Assembly: GCA_035653295.1 (NCBI GenBank)
Contig: DASRCB010000335.1
Span: 1-15,535 of the forward strand
Source: DASRCB01 sp035653295
GTDB lineage: Bacteria; Acidobacteriota; Terriglobia; Bryobacterales; Bryobacteraceae
Direction of reading: 5' to 3'
DNA: 15,535 nt
A model generated the notes under the pieces. The model was not told where the DNA came from. It made no database searches and saw only the letters and a program-made list of their open reading frames with translations. This document shows, piece after piece, positions 1 through 10,662 of this stretch. Made by a program: the position numbers and the translations under genes. Numbering within the stretch: the stretch's first letter is position 1; every line of letters begins with the position of its first letter.

Positions 1-2257
1 CCGCGATGACGTGCTGCACGGCAATGCAGGCCACTAGGCCCGCGAACACGCCAATCGCGACCAGCTTTAATGCCCGGCCCGCGACCATCCGGAACACCAG
101 CGGGCGGGGCGCGCCGAGAGCGAGCCGAATCGCGATCTGCCCCCGGTTGGCGGTCACCATGTAGGAGAGGACGCCGTAGAGGCCGACAGCAGCGAGCGTG
201 AGCGCAAGTGCGGCGAACCCGCCGAGCACCTTCATCTCGAAGCGCTGTTTGCCGAGAGAGGCGGAGAGCACTGAATCCATCGTTCTGGTTCGCGGGTCGG
301 CGTCCGGATTCACGGTCCGGATCAGGCCCCGCACGGCGCCGGCAAGCAGGCCCGGCTTACCCGCAGTCCGAAGAACCAGCATGCCGCCACTCAGGACCGC
401 GCCGTACTTCTGCTGCGTGTAGCACGTGTATGCCTGTGGAAACGAGGCCGAGGTGAGACCGTCCTCGCGAACATTGGCGGCAATGCCCACGATGGTGAGC
501 CAGTGCTCGCCGGGTGTAAATGAATCGAACCAGATGCGCTGGCCGATTGCCTCGCGATCGGGGAAATACACCCGCGCCATCTCGGCGCTGACAATCGCCA
601 CGGGCTGGCTCTGCTCTGTGTCGTGGTCCGTGAAATCGCGCCCGCGCAGCAGGGAAATACCGAGGGTTTTGAAGTACCCGGGGCTCACGACGCTGTAATT
701 CGCGTCGGCGTTTCCGGTCTCCGCGCGGCGGCCCTCAATAAAGAAATGACCGTCCGGCGCGCCTGCTTCCACCGGCAGACTGCGGGTAATCGCCGCGGCC
801 TCGACGCCGGGGATTGCGCGGGCCCGCGCGAGCACATCACGGTAGAGGGGAACGAGGTTCTCGTTTCCGTGACGTTCGAAATCCGTGTCGGCGATCAGCA
901 CGCCATCCTGCCAGAAGCCGGGATTAATGGAGCGCATGTTCCACAAGCTGCGCAGCAGCAGCAGTGCGCCGGCCACCAGCACGAGTGAGAGGCACGCCTC
1001 CGAGATCGCCAATGCGGCCTGGGTGCGCTGCGACCTCGGTCCCGCGGTCGCTGAACGAGCGCCCGCCTTGAGCGCCTCATTCAGGTTCAGAGCCGACGCG
1101 CGCCAGGCGGGGAGGAGGCCAAAGAGCGCCCCGGTTGCGGCCGAGATCGCCAGCGCGAACCCGATCACTCCGGCATCGATCGAGATCTCGCCCGCGCGCG
1201 GCATATCGGCCGGGAGCAGGACCTTTAGCAGCGGGAGCGACAGCGCTGCCAACAGCAGGCCGGCAACACCACCCGCGGTCGCGAGCAGCAGGCTCTCGGT
1301 CAGCATCTGCCGCACCAGCCGCCCCCTTCCGGCGCCGAGCGCGGTGCGCACCGCCAGTTCACGCGCGCGCCCGGTAGTTCGGACCAGAAGCAGGTTGGCG
1401 ACGTTCACGCAAACGATCAGCAGCAGGAATCCCACCGCTCCGAATAGCATGAGCAGCGGCCGCCGGACTTCCCCGGCCACATGAGCCGCCAGCGATACCA
1501 CCGCGGCGTCCCTGCCCTGAAACGGGGAAGGGAACTGTTGTTTAATCCGTTTTTCGATTGAGCCGATATCCGCCTGAGACTGTTCGATGGTAGTTCCCGG
1601 TTTCAGCCGTCCCACGACACGCCAATTGTGAGCCGTGCGATTGCCGTAGCCGGGATTGCCGAACGCGGTGGCTGGCATCCACAGCTCAGCCTTTTCGGGA
1701 GCACTGAAGCCCGGAGGCATGACTCCGATGATCACCGGCGCGGTGCCGAACACGCGGATGGTCCGGCCCAGAACGGCGGGAGTTCCTCCGAAGCACCGCT
1801 GCCACAGACCGTAGCCGATGACCACAGTCAATGGCCCGCCCACCTTCTGCTCTTCCTGAGAGAACGTGCGCCCGACGATCGCGTTCGCGCCCATGATGCG
1901 AAAGAAGTCCTGGGTCACAGCGGCGGCGACCGTGCTCTGCGGAAGGGATCCGCCGGCTACCACGGCGGGCGCCTCCTCGTACGCCGCCATGGCGGCTAAG
2001 GTGCGGTTCGCGTGTTGCCAGTCGAGGAAATTCTGAAAGCCGACCTGCATGGGCCGGCCGTGGTCGTTGACCTCGGCGATCCACGCGAGGTGGCCAGGAT
2101 CGGGATACGGGAGAGGGTTCAGCAGGACCGCCTTGACTACGCTGAACAGCGCGGTCCCGGCGCCGATGCCGAGAGCCACGGTGAGAATCGACATTACGGT
2201 CACGCTGCGGGCGCGCAGCAGGGACCGGAGGGCGTGGCGAACTGCGCGGGCCGGCAT
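1..2257 (-). CDS. ADOP-type MacB/FtsX ABC permease, 3' end truncated by window edge
   Basis: Inner-membrane permease of the MacB/FtsX superfamily, without a nucleotide-binding domain. 752 codons are visible; the frame is open at base 1, so the C-terminal end is missing. It starts at ATG 2257 (MPARAVRHALRSLLRARS), just after an in-frame stop. The order fits the Acidobacteria duplicated orphan permease: a first membrane segment (about residues 19-41, containing ALGIGAGTALFSVV), a MacB-like periplasmic core (about 45-255, with NPLPYPDP and IIGVMPPGF), an FtsX block (about 265-390, with NVANLLLVR and ELAVRTALGA), a further helix at about 414-437, a second periplasmic core, and a second FtsX block (about 675 onward, with GLYGVLSYMV and IAIRLALGAPR). 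Family members are about 800 residues, so roughly 50 are missing. The start has only a weak Shine-Dalgarno sequence. Substrate is unknown; ATPase partners are usually encoded elsewhere. It is divergent from purQ. Family assignment is confident; function beyond 'efflux or envelope permease' is not. Confidence 0.9.
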   Translation of the reverse strand, partial: MPARAVRHALRSLLRARSVTVMSILTVALGIGAGTALFSVVKAVLLNPLPYPDPGHLAWIAEVNDHGRPMQVGFQNFLDWQHANRTLAAMAAYEEAPAVVAGGSLPQSTVAAAVTQDFFRIMGANAIVGRTFSQEEQKVGGPLTVVIGYGLWQRCFGGTPAVLGRTIRVFGTAPVIIGVMPPGFSAPEKAELWMPATAFGNPGYGNRTAHNWRVVGRLKPGTTIEQSQADIGSIEKRIKQQFPSPFQGRDAAVVSLAAHVAGEVRRPLLMLFGAVGFLLLIVCVNVANLLLVRTTGRARELAVRTALGAGRGRLVRQMLTESLLLATAGGVAGLLLAALSLPLLKVLLPADMPRAGEISIDAGVIGFALAISAATGALFGLLPAWRASALNLNEALKAGARSATAGPRSQRTQAALAISEACLSLVLVAGALLLLRSLWNMRSINPGFWQDGVLIADTDFERHGNENLVPLYRDVLARARAIPGVEAAAITRSLPVEAGAPDGHFFIEGRRAETGNADANYSVVSPGYFKTLGISLLRGRDFTDHDTEQSQPVAIVSAEMARVYFPDREAIGQRIWFDSFTPGEHWLTIVGIAANVREDGLTSASFPQAYTCYTQQKYGAVLSGGMLVLRTAGKPGLLAGAVRGLIRTVNPDADPRTRTMDSVLSASLGKQRFEMKVLGGFAALALTLAAVGLYGVLSYMVTANRGQIAIRLALGAPRPLVFRMVAGRALKLVAIGVFAGLVACIAVQHVIA

Positions 2258-2381
2258 GGGTACCGCTTCAGCATTTCAGCGACCACCATAAGTGCTTGCA
2301 GGTCAATGGGCGATGCGCGCGACGTGTCCGATTGCGGACGGCGGAGCACGTGCGCGCGAAAAGGCCGCACCGCAGCCACGC

Positions 2382-2398
2382 TAAAATGGAAGTACCCC
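2382..2398 (+). promoter_or_regulatory. Putative -10 box and ribosome binding site of purQ
   Basis: TAAAAT at 2382-2387 is followed by GGAAG at 2388-2392, six bases before the purQ ATG. The GGAAG is a credible Shine-Dalgarno sequence and decides the start. TAAAAT resembles a sigma-70-type -10 element, but no good -35 is visible at 16-18 bp. It also sits so close to the start codon that the mRNA would begin within or just before the ribosome site. It may therefore be a near-leaderless promoter or only coincidence. The same box recurs before the TPR gene at 11953. The 141-bp gap between the permease and purQ holds nothing else recognisable, no riboswitch-like fold being evident by eye. Confidence 0.4.
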
Positions 2399-3069
2399 AT
2401 GAAAATCGGTGTGGTCGTGTTCCCAGGCAGCAATTGCGATCACGATGCCTGGTATGCGGCGTCCCACAACCTCGGCCAGCAGGCCGAGTTCGTGTGGCAC
2501 GATTCCGCTTCTCTCGGCAGCGTCGACGCCGTGATCCTGCCCGGCGGCTTCTCCTACGGCGACTACCTGCGCTGCGGCGCCATTTCGAAGTTCTCGCCGG
2601 TGATGAACGCCGTTCGGAAATTTGCGGCGGACGGAGGTCTCGTCCTCGGCATCTGCAACGGTTTCCAGATCCTCACCGAATCGGGCCTGCTTCCGGGTGC
2701 GCTGGTTCGCAACCGCGACCTGAAGTTCATCTGCCGCGCGCTGCCGGTGCGCGTGGAAACTACCGATTCGCCGTTCACCTGCGCCGCCCAGCGCGGCCAG
2801 GTGCTGCACCTGCCCATCGCCCACGGCGAGGGCTGCTACATCGCTGATGACCGCACTCTCGACGAACTCGAAGCCGAGGATCGCGTCGTCCTGCGCTATG
2901 TCGACAACGCTAATGGCTCGCTGCGCGCCATCGCAGGAATCCTCAATAAAGAACGTAATGTGATGGGCATGATGCCTCATCCCGAGCGCGCCGCCGACCC
3001 GCTGATGGGTTCTACGGATGGACTTGCCATCCTTCAATCGCTGGTTCAGGCCGCCGCGCCGGTGAGCCG

Positions 3070-3073
<4 letters not shown>
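2399..3073 (+). CDS. purQ: Phosphoribosylformylglycinamidine synthase, glutaminase subunit
   Basis: Class I glutamine amidotransferase subunit (224 aa) of FGAM synthase. It hydrolyses glutamine and passes ammonia to PurL in step four of purine biosynthesis, in the cytoplasm. Diagnostic features are the N-terminal strand KIGVVVFPGSNCD, the oxyanion loop ILPGGFSYGDYLRCGA (46-61), the nucleophile Cys86 in GICNGFQIL, and the catalytic His194/Glu196 in MPHPERA. The HGEGCY segment (142-147) is also typical of PurQ. Length matches the family (about 220-230). ATG 2399 is chosen because of the GGAAG ribosome site and because the conserved N-terminus begins there; the open frame upstream of it is antisense to the permease. 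The stop overlaps the purL start (ATGA), so the subunits are probably translationally coupled at near-equal ratio. The usual upstream partner gene purS is absent. Confidence 0.97.
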
Positions 3074-5292
<2,219 letters not shown>

Positions 5293-5319
5293 AACACGCG
5301 CGAACGCGCCGGGGTGAAA

Positions 5320-6723
<1,404 letters not shown>

Positions 6724-6738
6724 TCTGACTCACAGCGG

Positions 6739-6770
6739 CGCCGGCTGGCGCGCAGCCGCGGCGTTTGCTT
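6739..6770 (+). terminator. Putative intrinsic terminator of the purQLF operon
   Basis: Hairpin after the purF stop: arm CGCCGGCTG (6739-6747), loop GCGCG, arm CAGCC-GC-GGCG (6753-6763) with a two-base bulge, then TTTGCTT (6764-6770). It lies in the 71-bp gap between convergent purF and the formiminotransferase gene. The stem is GC-rich but bulged, and the T-run is interrupted, so termination strength is uncertain. The opposite strand lacks a T-run, so it should serve purF only. Confidence 0.5.
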
Positions 6771-6794
6771 CCGTGATGCCGCCGAACTAAGCCG

Positions 6795-8204
6795 CTATTG
6801 TTCGTTCGATCCTGCTGCGCTCAGCCTGGTGCGAAGCTGCGCCTGCAGCGCGGCGTCCTGGATTGCCGCGATATTTGCGCGCGCCGTCCCCAGAGCGCAT
6901 TCGCGGGCGGCAGAAGCGAGGGCGCGGGCGCAGGTCACGTCCGATCGCAGGCGCTCAGCCGCCCGGTGGAGCAGGACCTCGAGGGCGCTGTCGAGGGCGA
7001 CAGCGCGTTCGGCAATCTCGATCGGTATCTCCGCGGCGCGGGTCAGGGCGGCGTCGATCTGCTCCGGGCGGCCGCCTTTTCGCGCCATGAGCACGTTCTC
7101 GAATGCCGCCGGGTCGCGGCGGGCCGCTTCCGCGAACCAGTGCATGGGTTCGGCGAATTCGTCAGCCACGCGCGCAATTCGTGAGATCTTCGATCCAAGT
7201 GCCGCCGCCATGGCTCCGGCGGCCGCCGCGGCGCTGCCGCCACCGGCGGGCGACAACGGGGGCGACAGGCGATCCAGGAACTGGGTCAGCTCGTCCGGCG
7301 GCAACTCCTGGTCAAGACGGTGTTCCAGAACACGGCTGGAGTCCAGATCGGCAATGCGCAGCAGGCGCACGCCCGCGAGTTCCAGCGCTTTCGCCGGGAT
7401 CAGGCCAATCACCTCCGCGCCCTCAATGTCCACGCCTGCCGCGGCTGCTTCCGTCGCGACTGCCTCGAAGACGATGTGCGGGGGCGTAACCTCGAAGTCG
7501 GTCAGATTCATCGAGACCTGGGTGAGCCCGCGCGACTCCAGCGGCAGCCCCAGCGCCTTGACGCACGGAAGTCCACCGCTGGAGGCGCGGATCTTCCGCG
7601 CGATCGCTTTCGCGGCAGTCAGATCCTTCGTCCGAAGGTTGATGTTCCAGGCGATCAACACCTTCCGTGCGCCGAGGATCACGGCGCCCGCGGTGGGGTG
7701 GAGCGCCGGGCCGCCGATGTCCGGTGCGCGTTCGGGATCTTCCAGCGCCTGCCGGCGCGCGGCCTCGAAATTCCCGCGCCGAATGTCCTCGAGATTCCGC
7801 CTGTTGGGCCGGAGTGCGGCGGCTTCATAGAAATAAACCGGAATACCGAGCAGCCGCCACACCTCTTCGCCGGCCCGGTGAGCCAGTTCGGCGCAGTCCT
7901 GCAGTGTCATTCCCTCGATCGGTACGAAGGGCACTACGTCGGCCGCGCCAATGCGCGGGTGAACGCCCGCGTGCCGCGAAACATCGATGAGCTCCGAAGC
8001 CTGTTCGATGGCCCGCAGCGCCGCCTGAAAAACCGCCTCCGGAGCGCCCGCGAAGGTGATCACCGAACGGTTGTGATCGGGGTCCATCTCCGTCCGCAGG
8101 ACGAGCACGCCAGTGGCGCGGATGGAGCGCTCGATCGCCCGCACCTTCGCCTCATCACGGCCTTCGGAGAAGTTCGGAACGCACTCTATGAGCTGTCGCG
8201 CCAT
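6795..8204 (-). CDS. ftcD: Glutamate formiminotransferase / formimidoyl-THF cyclodeaminase fusion
   Basis: Bifunctional folate enzyme (469 aa). The N-terminal part (about 1-300) is a formiminotransferase moving the formimino group from formiminoglutamate to tetrahydrofolate. It shows LIECVPNFSEGRD (5-17), DPDHNRSVITF (41-51) and SRHAGVHPRIGA (76-87), where His82 corresponds to the catalytic His of mammalian FTCD. The C-terminal part (about 305-469) is a cyclodeaminase releasing ammonia to give methenyl-THF. It has the Gly-rich motif SPAGGGSAAAA (318-328) and the late helix LGTARANIAAIQD (438-450). At 469 aa it is shorter than the human fusion (~540), mostly in the cyclodeaminase half. The start at 8204 has a good GGAAG site five bases upstream, inside the end of the preceding amidohydrolase gene (19-nt overlap), suggesting coupled translation. 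Context suggests histidine degradation, though other formimino donors remain possible. Confidence 0.93.
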   Translation of the reverse strand: MARQLIECVPNFSEGRDEAKVRAIERSIRATGVLVLRTEMDPDHNRSVITFAGAPEAVFQAALRAIEQASELIDVSRHAGVHPRIGAADVVPFVPIEGMTLQDCAELAHRAGEEVWRLLGIPVYFYEAAALRPNRRNLEDIRRGNFEAARRQALEDPERAPDIGGPALHPTAGAVILGARKVLIAWNINLRTKDLTAAKAIARKIRASSGGLPCVKALGLPLESRGLTQVSMNLTDFEVTPPHIVFEAVATEAAAAGVDIEGAEVIGLIPAKALELAGVRLLRIADLDSSRVLEHRLDQELPPDELTQFLDRLSPPLSPAGGGSAAAAAGAMAAALGSKISRIARVADEFAEPMHWFAEAARRDPAAFENVLMARKGGRPEQIDAALTRAAEIPIEIAERAVALDSALEVLLHRAAERLRSDVTCARALASAARECALGTARANIAAIQDAALQAQLRTRLSAAGSNEQ

Positions 8205-9439
8205 GTTACTTCCGGTCTGTCGTAGATCACCTCGCCGCCACGAATCGTGGTTTGCACCAGATTGACTCCGAAATGCCGCGGAATCTCGCGGTAGTCGGAC
8301 GCGCCCAGAATGAGCATGTCCGCCTGTTTTCCGTGCTCCAGCGAGCCCAGCCGGTTCGCACGTCCGAGCGCGTGAGCACCGTTTATGGTAGCAGCCGCGA
8401 TTGCTTCCGCCGGGGTCATACGCATCTCCAGGCAGGCCAGCGCCACCATCATCTGCATGTTGTGGCTCGGGCAGGTCTCAGGGTTGTAATTGGTTGCCAG
8501 AGCGACAGCGATTCCGGCCTCGACGAGCGTGCGGGCCGGCGCGTACTGATGCCGCGTGCGATAGAACACGGACCCAGGCAAAAGGGTCGCAATCGTTCCC
8601 GCTTCGGCGAGCGCCCGAATTTCATCGACGGTGGGCTGTGTAACGTGGTCCACGCTGGTCGCGCCTGCTTCGAGCGCCAGCGATACCGCCCCGCGCTCAC
8701 CGCCGCGGCCGCCGTGCAGCTTGACGCCGAAGCCCAGCGCGCGAGCAGTAACGAACAACTTTCGGCATCGTTCTGTAGTAAACACTTCAGGATCGCAGGT
8801 GACGTCAACGTACTCGGCAAGCCGCCGCCGCCCGATGAGGGGCAGCAGATACGTGCAGAGCCAGTCGATATAGTCGTTCACGGACCGGCCACCCTCGATG
8901 TCCGCCGTCTGGGTCGGCATGAACGTCGAGACCACTTCGATTGGGTCGCGATCCAGGGCCGCGTGCGTGCGGAGGATCTTCATCTCACTGGATTCGCTGC
9001 CGCCGTACCCCGATTTGGCCTCGAGGGTCGTGGTGCCGTGACGGACGCAGTCGCGAATCAGAGATAACGCCAGTGATTGCAGGGTCTTACGGGAAGCGTT
9101 TTCAATGTGGGCGCTGCGCGACGCGCGGAGTTCCCGAGGGCTGCCGCCGGATTCAAAGTCGGCGGGTATTGGTGGACCGCTGACAAGGTGTGTGTGGCTG
9201 TCTACGAATCCGGGCATGACCACCCGGCCGGTGGCGTCGATCTCGATGGCATCGCGCGCCAGAGTAAGGTTTTCGACCCGCCTTGTAGGACCGACCTCCT
9301 CGATTACCCCGTCTACGATCAGAACCGAGCCGTCTTGAATAACCCCGAGCTCGCCGAGGCGTCTGCCGCGCCTCGGTCCCGCAATACCCCCAAGCGTAAG
9401 CAACTGCCTGGCGCCCCTGACAAGGATCGGCTGGGCCAT
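8186..9439 (-). CDS. Imidazolonepropionase-like amidohydrolase (HutI family, atypical active site)
   Basis: Metal-dependent amidohydrolase of 417 aa, closest to HutI, which opens imidazolone-5-propionate to formiminoglutamate. Family hallmarks: VVMPGFVDSHTHLV (73-86) with metal ligands His82/His84, LEAKSGYGGSES (139-150), His242 in VKLHGG, VDH265, LLPGSVFY (286-293), NPETCP followed by MTPAEAIAAATINGAHALG, and the tail YREIPRHFGVNLV. Departures from the HutI consensus as remembered: the substrate-arginine segment after HTH (usually VFAGxR) reads VSGPPIPADF; the usual TFLGAH reads TFMPTQ (173-177 region); HADE/HADQ reads HGGR (242-245); and the metal Asp of SDFNP is Asn317 (TNYNP). It may be a lineage-specific HutI or a paralogue with another substrate, so no symbol is given. 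ATG 9439 lacks a strong ribosome site. It lies 88 bp after ymdB and overlaps ftcD by 19 nt. Confidence 0.85.
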   Translation of the reverse strand: MAQPILVRGARQLLTLGGIAGPRRGRRLGELGVIQDGSVLIVDGVIEEVGPTRRVENLTLARDAIEIDATGRVVMPGFVDSHTHLVSGPPIPADFESGGSPRELRASRSAHIENASRKTLQSLALSLIRDCVRHGTTTLEAKSGYGGSESSEMKILRTHAALDRDPIEVVSTFMPTQTADIEGGRSVNDYIDWLCTYLLPLIGRRRLAEYVDVTCDPEVFTTERCRKLFVTARALGFGVKLHGGRGGERGAVSLALEAGATSVDHVTQPTVDEIRALAEAGTIATLLPGSVFYRTRHQYAPARTLVEAGIAVALATNYNPETCPSHNMQMMVALACLEMRMTPAEAIAAATINGAHALGRANRLGSLEHGKQADMLILGASDYREIPRHFGVNLVQTTIRGGEVIYDRPEVTWRDSS

Positions 9440-9506
9440 GGCAGGACCAGAATACTGAACAGTCCTGTAAGTACCATACCTTCCAGGGTGTTAGCAGGAG
9501 ATACTT

Positions 9507-9529
9507 AAAGAGAATAAACCGCAGCGGTT
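9507..9529 (-). terminator. Weak putative terminator after ymdB
   Basis: On the minus strand, overlapping the ymdB stop codon, AACCG-CTG-CGGTT forms a five-bp hairpin (9517-9529), followed by TATTCTCTTT (9507-9516). The stem is short and the T-tract interrupted, so read-through into the amidohydrolase gene is likely; it could act as an attenuator between ymdB and the two catabolic genes. The remaining spacer (9440-9506) shows no clear promoter. Confidence 0.3.
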
Positions 9530-10307
9530 ACTGGTTGATCGCAAGCCGGCGAATCGAAATGGCGCGACCGGTGGTCTCATCAACGTTAATAATTGTCGCG
9601 TGCAATTCCGGCGAATGTTTCGCAGCCTCCAGCCGTATCGGGGTGGATGTAAGAAATCTCCGTAGTACCAGCTGCTTTTCGGCGCCAATGACCGAATCGT
9701 ACGGTCCGGTCATGCCGACATCCGTTTGATACGCGGCGCCACCGGGCAATATTCGCTCGTCAGCGGTCGGAATGTGCGTGTGGGTGCCGATGATCGCGGA
9801 AACGCGGCCGTCCAGATACCAGCCCATGGCCACTTTTTCGCTGGTCACCTCGGCATGGAAATCCACAAAGCGCACCTTGACATTGGGATCGAGCCCGCCC
9901 AGCAGTGAGTCCGCCCTGCGAAAAGGACAGTCCACAGCCGGCATATACGTTCGCCCCTGCAGGCTCAGAACCGCTGCTTCCACCCCGTTCCGCGCGCGAA
10001 CCGTGATGATGCCACGCCCCGGCAACTCGTCGGGATAGTTCGCTGGCCGCAGCAGCCTTGGCTCGCGCGGCAGATATTCGTAAATCTCTTTCTTGTCCCA
10101 GACATGATTGCCGGTGGTGAGCACTTCCAGACCGATGGAGAACAGCTCCTGTGCGATCAAAGGGGTTATGCCGAAGCCGCCGGCCGAGTTTTCGGCGTTC
10201 GCGATCGCCAGGTCAATCTTCTCCCGCGAAATGATCTCCTGCAGGTATTGCGCGACTATCTTTCGCCCCGGCGAGGCGAAGATATCGCCGATGAAAAGAA
10301 TGTTCAT
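9528..10307 (-). CDS. ymdB: YmdB-family metallophosphoesterase
   Basis: Cytoplasmic di-metal phosphoesterase (259 aa) of the YmdB/TIGR00282 family. B. subtilis YmdB hydrolyses 2',3'-cyclic nucleotides and affects biofilm and motility choice. The metal-site residues fall at almost the same positions as in Bacillus: Asp8 (IGDIFASPGR), Glu39/Asn40 (NAENSAGG), Asn67/His68 (TTGNHVWD), His151 (DFHAE), His176/His178 (GTHTHIPT). Length is standard (about 260). The DVGMTGPYDSVIG stretch (196-208) is also highly typical. In many genomes this gene follows rny (RNase Y); here the upstream neighbour is a divergent spacer, so that linkage is not visible. The ATG at 10307 has only a weak purine stretch before it. 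Whether it shares transcripts with the downstream hutI-like and ftcD genes is uncertain, since a small hairpin lies between them. Confidence 0.93.
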   Translation of the reverse strand: MNILFIGDIFASPGRKIVAQYLQEIISREKIDLAIANAENSAGGFGITPLIAQELFSIGLEVLTTGNHVWDKKEIYEYLPREPRLLRPANYPDELPGRGIITVRARNGVEAAVLSLQGRTYMPAVDCPFRRADSLLGGLDPNVKVRFVDFHAEVTSEKVAMGWYLDGRVSAIIGTHTHIPTADERILPGGAAYQTDVGMTGPYDSVIGAEKQLVLRRFLTSTPIRLEAAKHSPELHATIINVDETTGRAISIRRLAINQ

Positions 10308-10662
10308 TCGCGATCGCGCACGGAAGACGGGAAGGAAGGTTTGGAGCGCACCACCAACAGCCGTGTCGAACCCCCGTCATTGACCCCGGAAATCCAGGGC
10401 GGGACCCTCCGGGCGCCTTCAGGCTTCTCCAATGCGGTTGTCCGCAGGAGCTTGCACACCAGCGTCTGTCGAGGCGGATCCCATGACAGTTGATGTTGGA
10501 TCAATTATATGGAGGCCAATCACCAACCGGGCAGACACGCTCCTCACAGATAATAGCAGAGCCCCGCGCGGAAGCAAGGAATTTCCCTCGATCTCAGGGA
10601 TTCGCCTGAGGCGGCGCCGGCCCGGGGGCAGCAGTTACGAGCGCCACGAGTACCCTGAAGGG
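10308..10662. other. Divergent intergenic region, 355 bp, no convincing gene
   Basis: Spacer between ymdB (minus) and the TolC-like gene (plus). Short open frames cross it on both strands, but none has protein-like composition, a ribosome site, or a recognised motif. The TolC frame is open back to 10432, but the signal peptide begins only at 10663. Visible elements: a weak promoter candidate at 10483-10511; an inverted repeat CTCAGG-GATTCG-CCTGAG at 10593-10610 in the presumed leader; GC-palindromic patches (GCGCCGGC, CCCGGG) just after it; and the palindrome CGCGATCGCG at 10309-10318 beside the ymdB start. The stretch 10490-10560 is clearly more AT-rich than its surroundings, as expected for a regulatory zone. 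Confidence 0.5.
10483..10511 (+). promoter_or_regulatory. Weak sigma-70-like promoter candidate for the TolC-like gene
   Basis: ATGACA (10483-10488, five of six matches to TTGACA) and TATATG (10506-10511, four of six to TATAAT) are separated by 17 bp in the most AT-rich part of the divergent spacer. It would give a leader of about 145 nt including the CTCAGG/CCTGAG hairpin. Both boxes are imperfect, so this is a candidate only. Confidence 0.25.

Noticed and set aside
2012..2398. Upstream extension of the purQ frame by 129 codons
   Set aside because: It runs antisense through the permease gene. The conserved PurQ N-terminus and a good ribosome site lie at 2399.
10309..10318. Palindrome CGCGATCGCG resembling the cyanobacterial HIP1 repeat or an operator
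   Set aside because: A single occurrence in GC-rich DNA beside the ymdB start, with no second copy noticed at an equivalent site.
10366..10375. TCGAACCCCC, resembling the T-loop of a minus-strand tRNA or tmRNA
   Set aside because: The flanking bases cannot form the T-stem (the other arm reads CACGG), and no acceptor or anticodon arms are found nearby.
10432..10662. N-terminal 77-codon extension of the TolC-like gene
   Set aside because: It would bury the signal peptide inside the protein, and the extension has no domain character.
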